Positions 10,710 through 22,259 of a stretch of 64,000 nucleotides of DNA are shown one piece after another; the stretch's first letter is position 1; the number at the start of each line of letters is the position of its first letter. This stretch comes from Branchiostoma floridae (lineage: Eukaryota; Chordata; Leptocardii; Amphioxiformes; Branchiostomatidae), in assembly GCF_000003815.2 (NCBI RefSeq), contig NC_049985.1:22865862-22929861 (forward strand). The letters run 5' to 3'. The notes beneath the pieces were generated by a model. The model did not search any database, was not told where the DNA came from, and saw only the letters and a list, made by a program, of their open reading frames with translations. The position numbers and the translations under genes are program-made.

Positions 10710-11940
10710 CCGAAGTTCGAACCATGAACTTAACTGTCAGGACGCCGTATGGATATTCTGGAAAGAAATCCTCCCCAGGAATAATCCGAATATTCCCTAT
10801 CATTTAGACTATCGATTATCTAAACATGTAGTCGCCTGATTACAGACATACCGGCGTAAAATTAATTCAATCGACGTCCATATTTTTGCCAAATCTAGGC
10901 CAGCAATTCCCGGGTCGTTGACCGCGGCAAAAAATTTACCTCAGGAAGACCTACAGACTACACTAGGGGAGGGACATAGGTATGATTGGAAGACATCCAT
11001 CGGGACATGTGTAACATATACGGTACGCCTTGTACACATATAAGGAAGCAATTCCTTTAACATGAAGGAGATCTAAAGATAATTTACTAAAACCAGAGTA
11101 TTACATGATTGTGTGATTATTGCTTTATGTAGACTTGCCATTCATCATCTTTGTCACCATAAAACATTTTCTATTAGTAATGCATTAAGACAGCTATTAT
11201 TTTACTAGAAATAAATGCGAAATACGAAGAGAAAGAACCATTCACTCCGAAGCTTCAGTTCAACTGTTTTGCCTATAAGTAAGGAATGAAAGAATGACCC
11301 TAAATGTCAAATGACAAACAAGGTGACCCGATATATATAGTAAAATAAGTCTTAGAAAAGATATGACAATATACTACTGTCTATGAACCGCTTGTACGAG
11401 CGGTAAGCTTAAAACACGCTGTATAAAGTGAGAGCACATTTAGCACTCTGCCTTGTATACGTCTTGATAATACACAAATATTATGTACGCTTAAGCTTCA
11501 GCTGCTTATATATTAAATCGTGAAAAAATGTGTCTCAATAACGTACCTTACTAGATGAAAAGCCTACGTTCATTTCCGGAAACACTGGCAGATGGCAACG
11601 GTAAAGTGACACCCGTGTACTTCCGCAATTCTGGAAACGGACGATATCCTGATTTTAGGGATCGTCCATTACAGGCATTCAGAAAAGGGGTGGTGCTACA
11701 ATATTTAAAAGGAAATGTAAGGCAATGTACAGTGGACTAGGCTATAATTCAAGTTAAACAATCTAAAATAGCTACAAGTCGTTGATAGTCGCCATGTACT
11801 TCAAAGAAAAACCTTTATAAATACTAAAGTTTCTTTTATTGGATTTCGGACGGAATCCACGCCTGAATAGCTTGACGTTACTGTACGGATGCAGCTAGAC
11901 AATACTCGTAATACTAGTACTGTGACATGCCACCGGAATA
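10710..11940. other. Non-coding stretch
   Basis: No gene is supported. A B-box-like gttcgaacc at 10725-10733 lies just right of foldback copy B, but no tRNA fold is evident around it. The 61-residue open frame at 11555-11740 has no recognisable domain and no splice context. Confidence 0.35.
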
Positions 11941-11947
11941 CGTGTAC

Positions 11948-12060
11948 GTAACAACTAGGGTTCAATAAACACATACCATCGCCAAATAAAGATTACGACT
12001 GATTCATTATGTGCGTATATCATTAATTATGTAAATAAATGCCTCATTTGCATGAATTAT
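11948..12060. repeat. Fragment of the 15.1-15.8 kb MITE end
   Basis: The phrase acataccatcgccaaataaa matches the terminal repeat of the MITE at 15107-15792 (agataccttcgccaaataaa), followed by tcattaattatgtaaat. Only one end is present. Confidence 0.45.
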
Positions 12061-12263
12061 ATTATTATGATCAGCTCCTCGTGAAATGCGAAACATCAAA
12101 CCCGGTTCCCCAGCAGTACCATAACTAGCCGTCAAGTGTCCAACCATTTGTGAGTTGTATTAAGTAAAAATTGGTAAATACCATGTCTAAATTATTCCCT
12201 TGAAAATTTGGTAGCCATATGATTCGTTTTAGAGTAACAGGAGTCAGAAGGGGTGGGCCTCAA

Positions 12264-12279
12264 CCCCCCCCCCCCCCCC
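12264..12279 (+). repeat. Poly-C tract
   Basis: Sixteen consecutive C. Similar homopolymers of G occur at 4195-4209 and 62577-62592. Length is probably uncertain in the assembly. Confidence 0.9.
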
Positions 12280-12490
12280 TCCCCTCCGGTCCAGGGATGA
12301 CAAAAAAAACGGTTTTCACTAAACGATTTTAGTTCTATATGTTCTGTCATTCGTTCAACCTTCTGGACCACATGGATTCCAATTAGAAGGCATTGTACAT
12401 TTCTTTTTCCTCTCATGCTCGTATTGATTTTTAGAGTGTCTAAAGAATGTGATCCAAATACATGTACATGTATCATAGTATGTTATACCA

Positions 12491-12729
12491 CCTTTCCACT
12501 AGGACGGCGCTCTCGCCGCGCTCTCTCTGCGACCTAGTTTTTGACAGATCGCTCAACGAATTCTATAGAAAAGAAACGAATTTTTTTACACGTTGTGTGT
12601 TTTGTTGTCTACTCGGTGACGCTTTTTTATTACGATTTGTATTATATACCAAGTGTGAAAGCGAAGGTTACACATATCCTATTTAGGTCGCAGTGAGAGC
12701 GCAGAGCGATCGCCGTCTAGTGGAAAGGA
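12491..12729. mobile_element. MITE, family F, copy 1
   Basis: Terminal inverted repeats cctttccactaggacggcg on the left and cgccgtctagtggaaagg on the right frame a ~239-base element. The interior has gaaacgaatttttttacacg and gtgtgttttgttgtctactc. Copies recur at 27141, 39121 and 59801. Subterminal sequence also folds (gcgaccta near the left end, taggtcgc near the right). No coding capacity. Confidence 0.85.
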
Positions 12730-12799
12730 GGCCTAATGTGTACATGTCAGTATCAGTACATTATGTACATGTAGATGATCAAATAAGCACGACCTAAAA

Positions 12800-13038
12800 G
12801 TGCACTCTAACTGCACTTGCGTCAAGCTTGTGTCACTTCATGGTTAGAAAGATACTCAACGAATTTCAGAGAAAAAGAAGAAATATTGCTACTTTTTGTG
12901 TCGTCTTCTGAGTCACACTTTTACGCATTACACTATAGGTTTTCTTTTTTTTTTAAATCGAAAAAAAGAACAAAACAGTGAAGCAGTGAACGGCCCCGAC
13001 AGTGACGCAAGCTTGACGCAAGTGCAGTGAGAGTGCAC
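12800..13038. mobile_element. MITE, family S, copy 2
   Basis: Best-preserved copy of the family. The left arm gtgcactctaactgcacttg, continuing gcgtcaagcttgtgtcact, matches the inverted right arm at about 36 of 38 positions (agtgacgcaagcttgacgc, then agtgcagtgagagtgcac). The interior carries tttttgtgtcgtcttctgag, which resembles the core of family F. Confidence 0.85.
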
Positions 13039-13315
13039 CTGAACGCTAAAAGACAATATCTGCGTCAGTCTGTGAAAACGCCAACTGTTACGTATACGTG
13101 CAGTATAAGTAGGTAGTAAACAAAAATCCCGACGCAACCGTGTCGGACAGGTCTAATGTGACACTAGAATGACTACAACTTAAATTGGTTTGTGGATATA
13201 ATGATTGCTCGTCATGCTATTATCTTTCTGTAATGTATCTTTATAAACCATGAATAGGCATCATTATCAACCATGCTGCTTTACCACGGTTTCAGATTGC
13301 GAGACTAGATATTAA

Positions 13316-13318
<3 letters not shown>

Positions 13319-13397
<79 letters not shown>
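13319..13397 (+). repeat. (AT)n microsatellite
   Basis: About 79 bases of uninterrupted alternating AT. Open frames through it give poly-(Ile-Tyr) and are not genes. Confidence 0.97.
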
Positions 13398-13400
<3 letters not shown>

Positions 13401-13684
13401 TGACTCCCGACTTTATTATGGTGCAGAGTTGATAGAAAATTGCAATACGGTGCCAGAATTCTTGATTCAAAAAGATGAGAAGAGACCGTTGATGCGCAGT
13501 TCTTTGTAAACCAATACGTCAAAACAAATATTGGATTCATAACAGCCAATAGAGCCTGGGAAAATCAAATAGATTATTACCACAATGGTAAAATTTGGCC
13601 GCAAAATTTCCAAACTTCTATTTGGGGTTTTTAGAACACGAATCTTGTTCGATCTGACGTGATTTTTGTACAGACTGGGACAAT

Positions 13685-13851
13685 GTGGCACTGCACTCAA
13701 GTTTTGTAACTTATAATAACAGTGCCACATACACGGCACAGACAGAAGGTACCCATTTTTACACCTGGGTGAAGGTGGGCGGGGCACGGTGGGGATCGAA
13801 CTCAGGACCTCTAGGTTCCGAGCCGAACGCTCTACCAGTTACGCCACGCCC
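13685..13851 (-). mobile_element. tRNA-derived SINE (tRNA-like head 13781-13851)
   Basis: On the minus strand the head begins GGGCGTGGCGTAACTGGTAG, including an A box TGGCGTAACTGG, and continues to a B box GAGTTCGATCC about 40 bases on. This is the split pol III promoter of a tRNA. T-arm pairing is poor (three of five) and no good acceptor stem forms, so it is not a functional tRNA. The body that follows reads ccttcacccaggtgtaaa, then atgggtacc, matching the body of the SINEs near 28.1 and 50.5 kb. This indicates a tRNA-head SINE family transcribed by pol III and mobilised by a LINE. Confidence 0.65.
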
Positions 13852-13859
13852 GACGCCAC

Positions 13860-14620
13860 TGTAACACCCGCAGGTTGTTACAGTAAGCACGCAGAAAACG
13901 CCCTTACTTTCCCGGCTGCCGTGCGTCAGAAGAAAAACAAACATTTTTACAAATATAAACCATTATCTGGCCAGCATAGTTTTGCTGCCGTTTTGTTTGG
14001 AACACGGCTGTATCAATTACCCCCTGTCCCTATTAGTGCGACACGACATACGACCAAACATGGTATTTAAATCGCTTACAAAACGCGGGCAAATCAACTC
14101 TTTCAGGACTTACATTATCGACACCTAATATATCCAGATTTGTGTCTTAGGGATTTTTGAAATAGGGAGGCAATTTTAAATTACGGGTCTTTTAGTGTGA
14201 AAAAAGGAATTTTTGAACCTTACCTAGGCTGTAGTTTTAAGTAGAATTTTAAAAATTCCTAACTGAAGACAGAAAGTTTTATCTTACTGTCATTATGAAT
14301 ATAATATAAAAGATTTGGATTTTGGTCAAATTGAGGACCAATCTAAATATAGTATTTGATTTTTTGGCCTTTTTAAATCAACCAACTAGGCGTATTTCAG
14401 AAAACAAATGAGACAAGCCTGTGTAACACACGTACATGGTAAGATTTGAGATGTACAAACTGCTAATTTTTATTTAATTTTGGCGAGACTCGTGCGAGGG
14501 GTTATTTTTCTAATTATCATGATCTTTTGGAAGATGTTTTAGTCCCGGGGGGAGCGCGCGGGAGCTCCGGTAACCCGATACTCTGCCTTCGAATGGAATC
14601 TTTGGGGCCAAATTTGACCA
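13860..14620. other. Non-coding stretch
   Basis: No gene or defined repeat was identified between the SINE and the hairpin-led repeat that follows. Confidence 0.35.
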
Positions 14621-15106
14621 TCGTGTACCTCCATGAAAAAATGGAGGTATTGTATAGTTTTTGGTGTGTCTGTGTGTCTGTGTGCCTGTCTATCTGTGCG
14701 TCTGTTTGTGTGTGTGTCCGGATATTTGTTGTCACCATAGCTCTAGAACCTCTGGATGGATTGTAATGATATTTGGTATGTGGGTAGGGGCTCAAGATCG
14801 ATTTTGGACCCCCTGGTGTAAGACCTTGGTACTGCAGCAGAACTTCGATTTTTCGTATCTTTTCACCTTGACATGCTACGATCTTGATTTTTTAGTGGCA
14901 GGTAGCTTGAGATGTAAGGAAGAAGTGATGTATGTTTTGGCCCCCTAGCAGCTTGCTCTTGAAGTGCAGGGGCATTCTGGTGAAAATCTTTAAAGGAGCA
15001 TAACGGAATATAGGGACGACGGATTTCCATGATATTTAGCATGCAGGTATCTTGTACATATTGAAGTGCAACTCATGCAAATTTGTACTTAATTTGCATA
15101 ATTAAC

Positions 15107-15792
15107 TAGAGTTCCATGAACAGATACCTTCGCCAAATAAACAAGGGTTATTATGAAGAAATCCTAACTGTTTTTCAGACCTTAGTCCTTGGCATTATGA
15201 TGGTAATGTGTTATTGCAGATATTACTGGATTACAAAGTTCCTTAATTCAATATGCAAAAAAAAATGCATACATCCAAAATATGAAAGTCCTATCCATGT
15301 AACGAAGGCCATATTTGTTTTCTCCTAAATGATGTTAATGTGAAATTAATCTGCACGATTTACATCCGATAATGTTCACCTTCACTAAGCTTCATAATGC
15401 TACATGTATTGGATTCCCATTAATTACCACTCTGGAATTATAATTAAAACTGGAAGTTCCACCACAGTACCTTAGAAAGCTGCTTGGGGCAGTATTGAAT
15501 TTGACCTTCATTTTCTTGACCCCTACCTACCAAACATGCCCACCTACCGAAAATCACCAGGATCCATCCAAGGCTTCTCGAGTTATGTTGTTTACAGACA
15601 GTCAGTCACTCACTCACTAATGTGCATGATAGATTAGAGAACTCTATATCTAGAAGAGAACATATATATGATCCAGTAAGATCTACTGTACAATAGGACA
15701 AGACATTACTTTAAGGGTTTATAATGTCAAAACGGGCATTCTTCAAAATAACCCTCGTTTATTTGGCAAAGATATGTGTTCGTGGAACTCTA
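15107..15792. mobile_element. MITE with ~55-bp terminal inverted repeats, inside repeat X
   Basis: The left end tagagttccatgaacagata, continuing ccttcgccaaataaac and gggttattatgaagaa, is mirrored on the right by ttcttcaaaataaccctcg, atttggcaaagatatgtg and tggaactcta. The element of ~686 bases sits in the AT-rich part of repeat X. Its interior holds an antisense piece of repeat body (ctcgagttatgttgtttaca). No coding capacity. Confidence 0.75.
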
Positions 15793-16039
15793 TTCTTTTG
15801 ATAATTTCCTGTGCACATTTTTCCTCACATCGTGCTTTGTAGGAAAAACACAACCCCTCAATCAGATGTTTGAAAAATAAACCACACAGGCGTGTTTGTT
15901 TGTCTGACCTACTTTCCAACTTGCAACCATAACAGAGGCAGATACTGTCCCTGAACAGAGGTCAGTTCATAGCTTGAATATAAGATTACGCATTCTACCC
16001 AATAGCTCTGTAATGACGCCTTACTTTGCATAAATAAAT

Positions 16040-16620
16040 ATGGCATTATGTTAATCATCACCTACAGTACCTGCCTGCCGAAAGCAATGAATATTCATCA
16101 ATCCCTACTGGAGATATCCCTTTTAAAAGTTAGAAACAAAAAGGTTCTCTGCAGTTCAAAACAAGTCACCAGGGAGACCAAACCTACACCACTTGCTCCC
16201 TGCACCAAGGTCTATCCACCACTAAAAAATCATCAACCTGGCACCAGCAGAAAACTTAACGTCCAACTTTGAACCTCCGCTGCAGTACCACAACTTGTCG
16301 CCAGGACGCCCAATATCGAACTTGACCTTCGCTTTCCAAACCCCTAAACAGCTACCAAATATAATGCAAAACGATTCACAGCGTCAAAAGTCATCTTGTA
16401 CACAAATACACACACACACATACTCACCCCGCTGCACTCACGACAGAAAGTGCCAGAAGTACCATTTTCGTGCAAAACCTTGGTATACGCAAACGCAACT
16501 TAAATACCAAATATCGTGACATTCCATCCACAGCTGCTTGAGTTATTTGAGATTGACCTACATATTGGAACACCCGAAAATTTTCTAACCTAAATATAAC
16601 CTTCTTGGCGAAGGTAATGA
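16040..16620 (-). repeat. Hairpin-led repeat Y fragment (antisense)
   Basis: Ends at the hairpin accttcttggcgaaggt (16599-16615), which in sense orientation opens a repeat of the same architecture as X: hairpin, then AT-rich sequence, then GT-rich tract and body. The body is visible antisense as accacaacttgtcgccagga and cccaatatcgaacttgacct. A CA-rich stretch lies at 16398-16425. Confidence 0.5.
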
Positions 16621-16899
16621 GGGAAATCTATGTTTACAGCGTTTTCATTATAGGACTCAAATACATTCAGCATGTGTAGTTTGTGGCAGGTGGAAGATTA
16701 GCAGATACCAAAATGAGACCCTAATCTGCATCAATGCAAAAGTGTCCATGTAGTAAATGATTGGGCTGTCAACATTATGGCCTGTGTAAGTAAGTGAAAG
16801 GTGTACATAACCAAACATAAACTATGCAGATGTGAAAGTCATTAGCATAACCAGACTATTTCATGGAGGTATGAGGTCTCCGAACTCTTGTCTACCATA

Positions 16900-18230
16900 G
16901 AATCGTTTTTAAAAAGATGTCGGCCAAGCTGCAGCCATCCGCGTGTTGACTTATCACTAATGGGTCACTTGAGATAACACATCCGCCCACCGTTTGGGGT
17001 AGAGGTCAGAGTTCAGTTGTGGTGTTGGACCGAAATAAGTGTATATAATGGGAGACGGCTTGAGCTCGATTCCTACCAGCTGCTATTATCTTAATGAGCG
17101 GGCCATGATTGGTCCAAAAGTAACAAGAGTTCGTAGACCTCAGGCCTGCATGAAATGTATTGGGTGTCTGTAGACCTATTGTTAATTTTTTTTCCTTTTC
17201 GTCCGTGCTTGCGTGGTTGGAAAAGTGAGATTTTTACCTTGTTGGTTTGACTGCACCATGCCAAAGTCTGAAATTCCATTTTGGGAATGTGTAAGCTTGG
17301 GCATAAATGAACATTACTTATTTTGGATTTCTTAAGCAGGTAACCAACCACAGTACCTAAAAGTTGTTGAGACGACCTTTCCTACCTTTTTTTTTGTCTC
17401 AGATGGCCCATGTAGTTATTCTGTCACATATGACTTGGCACTGGAAGGTTATTTGCATAATTTGACCAATTATATTTTTACAGTAGTTCCATAGACAATA
17501 TGAATAGTGGTAGCCCCTATCCAGCAGCAACAGTTAGTCCCCAGGGTGGTATGATATTTTATTCAATCCGTCCAACTAAAACCTAAATCTCTTGAAGTAC
17601 CTAAGCCAAATTTAACAGCAGAAATTACTATTCAAAATGTCATTTTCAATCCCATTCATAGATGGCAAGCTGCTGCTGCTTTAAAAAGTTCAGAAAGCTG
17701 TTGTAGTCAGAGTGAACACCCAGCAAACATCCCACAAAATCAATGAGCAGTTGCTTAGAGGGGGAAAACAATTTTATCATACTTTTGCAGTGACAAGATG
17801 CAACAAACAATACTAAATTTAAAACAGAACAAAGCCTCTACCACTTAACCCTGCCCGTACTATAGATTAAGCAGGCCCAAAAGTCAAGCGAATATGACTA
17901 GCCCCAAGCTACAAATTACCTGCATACAATACGGAAATGGCAACCCCAAAGAAACAGCAAGAAGGAAAAATCATACACATACCTTTCTCTAACACTCAAG
18001 CTCTATACATTTCTTCTCCACTTTAGAAAGTTGTATCTTCTGCTGATTGCCACACAGGGTAAAGGAACTTGTACCAGAACTTTAAACTCAGTACTACACA
18101 GCTCTCAAAACACCACAAAGTCGGACTAAGTAGCAAACTCAAATTGTACCTAACAAATGCAGCAACAGATACTAGACTAGGTATGTCATCTGGCAGGTCA
18201 GACACTGTTGATACAAAGTAACCTGATACA
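16900..18230. other. Non-coding stretch
   Basis: No gene is supported. The minus-strand open frame at 18023-18553 overlaps the repeat array that follows and has no domain. Confidence 0.35.
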
Positions 18231-18239
18231 TTGAAGGTG

Positions 18240-18965
18240 GCAGAAGCCAGTGCAAAAACAGATGACGATTCTACACCTAAGCTTAAAGACCTATCAATCA
18301 ACCCAAACCCAACCAAACCAAGCAGATATTGGGGGGATGCCCCAACCACACAAAAACAGGGGCAACCTACAGTATCAAGTTCAAGCACTAGGGGGCCCAA
18401 AATCAAACCTGACCACCAGGACACTAACAACAACCCACGAAACAAATAGCAACACGATGGCACCTTGCGTTCCGAAAATACAGCGCACGCGCAGTGCCCG
18501 CACAAAAGGTAACCAGGAATGTCAAGTTCAAGCACCAAGGGCACCAAAATCAAAATTGAGAATTATTCAGCCACCGCCAACACATGTGCCAAATATCATT
18601 GCGCCCGCACCAACCGTTCAGAAGATATAACTCCGGAAATACCCCTCCCGGACACAAAATTCGACCTGCCGCGTCAAGTTCAAACGCGACAAGGCCCAAA
18701 GTCAATCCTAGGCAACAGGCAACAACTTCCCACCCATGTACCAAAAATCGTCGCAATGACGCGTATCGTTCCGGACACACAGCGCCAAAAGTGCCCCCAA
18801 AACACCAAAAATGCCACCTGCAATGTCAAGTTCAAGCGCCAGGAGGCCCAAAATCAAACCTGGGTGTCAAGCTACCACCCCCAACCCACGTATCAAAAAT
18901 CGTCGTGCTCGCACCATCCGTTCTTGAGATACAGCGCCCTAAATCCCCAGCTTCCAAATTTTCCC
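18240..18965 (-). repeat. Tandem array of ~150-bp units upstream of the UGT gene
   Basis: The phrase caagttcaagc recurs in slightly varied form at 18376, 18523, 18675 and 18827 (spacing 147, 152, 152). Each is followed by a variant of aggcccaaaatcaaacctg and then acccatgtaccaaaaatcgt. The motif resembles, in antisense, the body of the X/Y repeats (aggtc... ttgggccccct). Long open frames across the array on several frames arise from the low stop density of this C/A-rich sequence and are not supported as genes. Confidence 0.75.
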
Positions 18966-19163
18966 ACGCCCGTGAAAACCATACCTGCATACATAACGGA
19001 CTGCCAATCGTACCTCTGCTTGTATGGTGGGGAAATTGTTTTTGCAACTCAGTCACTGACGTAGATGACCTAGATAGACTGAATGATCACGTTGCGCCGT
19101 TGTAACCGTTGGTCACGCCTATTTACAGAGCAGTCGACAATGTTTGTTTGGAAGCGAAGCAGC

Positions 19164-20945
19164 ATGGCGATCGGACCCGTTCGGAAGCTTCGATGTTCCT
19201 TTCTGCTGGTTCTCCTGGGCCTCCTGATCAGACACAGGAGCAGTGCTGAAAGGGTTCTGTTGGTTCATCCGAATTTCAACAGCCACTGGATGGCTCTGGC
19301 CAAAATTGGCCGTGCTTTGGTGAATAAAGGTCATACAGTTGCTGTCGCGGTCCCACAGGACACTGTAGAAAAACACCGGGCAGAGTGGCCTGACTTTCAG
19401 TTTGAGGTATTCCAAGACCAAGGAACCCAAGCAAGGATGAGGGCAATACAAGACCAAGCTTGGTCTACGGCTGGGGAATTGTCTATCTTTGATTTTAAAA
19501 ATGTATTTGACGCTTCGTCAGGAGAGTCAAAGAAACACTGTGCCCTACTTCTGGGTGATAGCAAGCTTCAGCATCGACTGAAGACATCCCAGTACAGTGT
19601 GGTAATTTCTGACCCCATTTTTCCTTGTGGCGCTATCCTCTCAGCCCTTCTAGACACCCGGGTCCCCCACATCGCCGTTATGCGTGCAGATGTTCACTTT
19701 CTTGACGAAAAAGCTACAGGTGTACCGATCCCTCTGTCTTACGTACCATCTCTAACTACCGACTTTACCGATGATATGACCTTTGGACAACGACTGCAGA
19801 ACGTTATCGTATCTACTCTTCTACCATTGTTATTACGCCCTATTGTGAGTAGCACATATGACGGACTGGTCCGTACCTTCGTCGGTGAGGATGAAACTAT
19901 GCAGAGCGTGACGTCACGTACGGACTTGTGGCTTTATCGAACCGACAATGTGCTGGATTTTCCTCGTCCCAGCATGCCCAACATGGTTCAGGTTGGAGGA
20001 CTGAATGTCCGTGTGGCCGCCCCCCTTACTGAGGTGAGTTCTTATAATTATACCACAAAATAAACTTGTTAGGCGAATAGGAACTACTGTCTGTAATAAA
20101 GCTAATTAGACCATGATGGAGAGTCTATAGAGATGAAGAAAACTCACTTCGAATCATCAATCTCTCCACAGGACATGGAAGCGTTTTTTCAGAGCTCTGG
20201 AGACGATGGAGTGATTGTCGTCAGTTTCGGGTCGATGGTCAAGACGATGTCGACTGAGAGGCAAGAAGTCTTCGCGGCTGCCTTCGCCCGACTCCGACAG
20301 AAGGTGGTGTGGCGTTACGTGGGAGAAAAGCCGGCCGGTCTGGGAAACAACACCAGACTACTGGCCTGGCTGCCTCAGAACGACCTGCTGGGTAAGATCA
20401 ATGTTCTAACAATGAGACCACCTAAACATTGACAAGTATCAAATTGAAAAAAAAAGTACTGTGAATGCATCACTTACAGGACTTACTTGAATTACATGAA
20501 AGTTAAATCCTTTTCTAAGATAAGAGCACCGAATCTTTATAGTTTCAGGTCTGTAATCATATGTTCCTCTCAGGTTTTGCTACCTGTACACCGATCACAT
20601 TTTCAAGATCATTTGCTATACACTTCCTTTATTTGCTGTAGCCCACACAAAGACCCGAGCCTTCATCACTCACGCTGGGTCGAACGGCCTGTACGAGGCC
20701 CTGCACCACGGCGTGCCCATGGTCTGTCTGCCGCTGTTCGCGGAACAGCCCGCTAACGCCGCCCGGGTGGTGGCCAGGGGACTGGGGGTGAAGTTGGACT
20801 TCAGCAAGGTCACGTCTGACCAGCTGTACCAGGCCATTCTTCATGTTGTCACTAACACGAGGTACTTATGATGTCACATGGATGTACAGCACCTGATACA
20901 CTGAACTATTGATAATGGTATAAACACAGACACACACGCGCACGT

Positions 20946-20996
<51 letters not shown>

Positions 20997-21483
20997 CAAA
21001 AACACACACACACAAAAACACACACACACCACGCGCACGCATTTAAACACTCACACACAAACGCACACAAACACGCTCAGACTAAGCGCGTCCGGGTTCA
21101 TTTTCTTTATTACCTAGCTTTGATGAAGTGTGATAATTTGGTATTGAAGAATGATTGTTGGCTTATTATTTAGCACGCTGTTTCATTTCCTGCTTGGCAG
21201 CTACCGTGAGACGGCAGCCCGCCTGTCCCGCCTGCACCGTGACCAGCCACAGTCACCCATGGAGCGGGCCGTCTGGTGGATAGAACACGTCATCAAACAT
21301 GGCGGACTGCCCCATCTCCGCGCACGCGCCGTGGAGCTGCCGTGGTACCAGTACTACCTACTGGACGTGGCCGGGTTCCTGCTAGTCGTGTGTGCAGCTG
21401 TCCTGGGTACCGTGTGGTACAGCTGTTCGTTCGTCTGTAGGAAGATTTGCGGTAAAAGTGGCGCCAAACTGAAGTCTCAGTAG
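19164..21483 (+). CDS. UDP-glucuronosyltransferase (UGT), complete, four exons
   Basis: The enzyme transfers a sugar from a UDP-sugar to small lipophilic acceptors; UGTs are type I membrane proteins of the ER with a lumenal catalytic part. Exons are 19164-20033, 20172-20391, 20642-20861 and 21201-21483. Junctions GAG|gtgagt, cacag|GAC, CTGG|gtaaga, tgtag|CCC, CGAG|gtactt and ggcag|CTA are all GT-AG, and their phases join to 530 residues, the normal UGT length. I chose the Met at 19164 because it opens a signal peptide (FLLVLLGLLI); in-frame Mets lie upstream at 19083 and 19140. Visible hallmarks are NSHW with the candidate catalytic His (residue 41), SDPIFPCG with its partner Asp (about 150), and the UDP-sugar signature FITHAGSNGLYEALHHGVPM followed by PLFAEQPANA in exon 3. 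A C-terminal membrane span is followed by a lysine-containing tail (CRKICGKSGAKLKSQ). HAGSNG replaces the more usual HGG. The subfamily cannot be assigned without a tree. Confidence 0.95.
20925..21062 (+). repeat. CA-rich microsatellite in UGT intron 3
   Basis: Long (CA)n with occasional A insertions between exons 3 and 4 of the UGT gene. Confidence 0.95.
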
Positions 21484-21602
21484 ACACTTCAGGTATCTCT
21501 GGAAGTCTGCAAATAGTGCTACCTGATAAGATAACTTTTAATTATTAACTGTGACGTAATTCCTTTTTCTGTGTACACGTTAAACACAATGCAGTGATAT
21601 AG

Positions 21603-21644
21603 CAGGTTGACCTTTGGCACGTCATGACGTAGTTAGTCAACCTG
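21603..21644. promoter_or_regulatory. Palindromic hairpin in UGT 3' flank
   Basis: Nine-base arms caggttgac (21603-21611) and gtcaacctg (21636-21644) enclose a perfect 12-base palindrome acgtcatgacgt (21619-21630). It lies 120 bases after the UGT stop codon, so it could be a 3' UTR stem-loop or a protein-binding site. Function unknown. Confidence 0.45.
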
Positions 21645-21725
21645 TTATGAGATAATTGTACAAGCTTGATTGTACTGGATGGAAAGTTCCACAAAAAAGA
21701 CGCAGATGATGCCTGGGAATAATGA

Positions 21726-22254
21726 CTTAGGCCACAGCAAGTAATTTAGAATTTTATGGATGACATCCTCTGCAAACTGCAATAAAAATGAGGTAGGGCG
21801 AAAAGAAAACAAGACGGGTAAAAAATAAACAAGATGGTAAATTTTCAAACTAGACACCATAAACGTTGTAACAAGAATTGAAGTGATAAAATATGGCATC
21901 ACAACCAACAAGGCATTCATAATATTACTGTATTAAAGAAATGCACTAGTGTAATAAAAGTGACACCAGTGTGGTAGACTGGTACTCACTAACCATGTTA
22001 GCAACTACACTCATGACTTCCATATTGGCACCACTCTTACAATTATCCAGCAAGTTTCACTTCTGCAACTACAGTCAATGCTACCTATCTAGTGTCAATT
22101 CTATATACAATTATTTGGTTACAACACAACCCATTAACCCATTTTGGTCTATCTGATCATCCCTGAATAAGGAAAAAATCTTGTTGTTTTTTCTCAGGCA
22201 AAAATTAATGAGCGCGCGGATGTCATCCATAAAATTTACTTGCTGTGGCCTTAG
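21726..22254. mobile_element. MITE, family Z, copy 1
   Basis: Terminal inverted repeats: left cttaggccacagcaagtaat with tttatggatgacatcc, right ggatgtcatccataaaattt with acttgctgtggccttag. The left arm has a small insertion. The AATAAA at 21781-21786 lies inside it and is the nearest polyadenylation signal after the UGT stop. A reverse-oriented relative lies at 35090-35446. Confidence 0.8.
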
Positions 22255-22259
22255 TAGAA

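Larger units (their letters stand above)
14625..16890 (+). mobile_element. Hairpin-led repeat X, interrupted copy
   Basis: The 5' end is the short hairpin acctccatgaaaaaatggagg (14627-14647), followed by a GT-rich tract (14664-14720) and a body with ctctagaacctctggatgga and gaccttggtactgcagcaga. The typical body breaks off at 15106, where a MITE has inserted. The 3' end reappears at about 16708-16890 (gcagataccaaa, then tcatggaggtatgaggt and ccgaactctt). About 1.6 kb of MITE and other repeat therefore splits one X element. Confidence 0.6.

Noticed and set aside
13781-13851. A functional tRNA gene on the minus strand
   Set aside because: A and B boxes are present, but the T-arm pairs at only three of five positions and no acceptor stem fits with U8; a SINE body follows, so it is a tRNA-derived SINE.
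18023-19105. Several overlapping 120-180 codon frames on both strands upstream of the UGT gene
   Set aside because: They follow a 150-base tandem array in several frames at once, with no conserved protein content; the repeat explains them.
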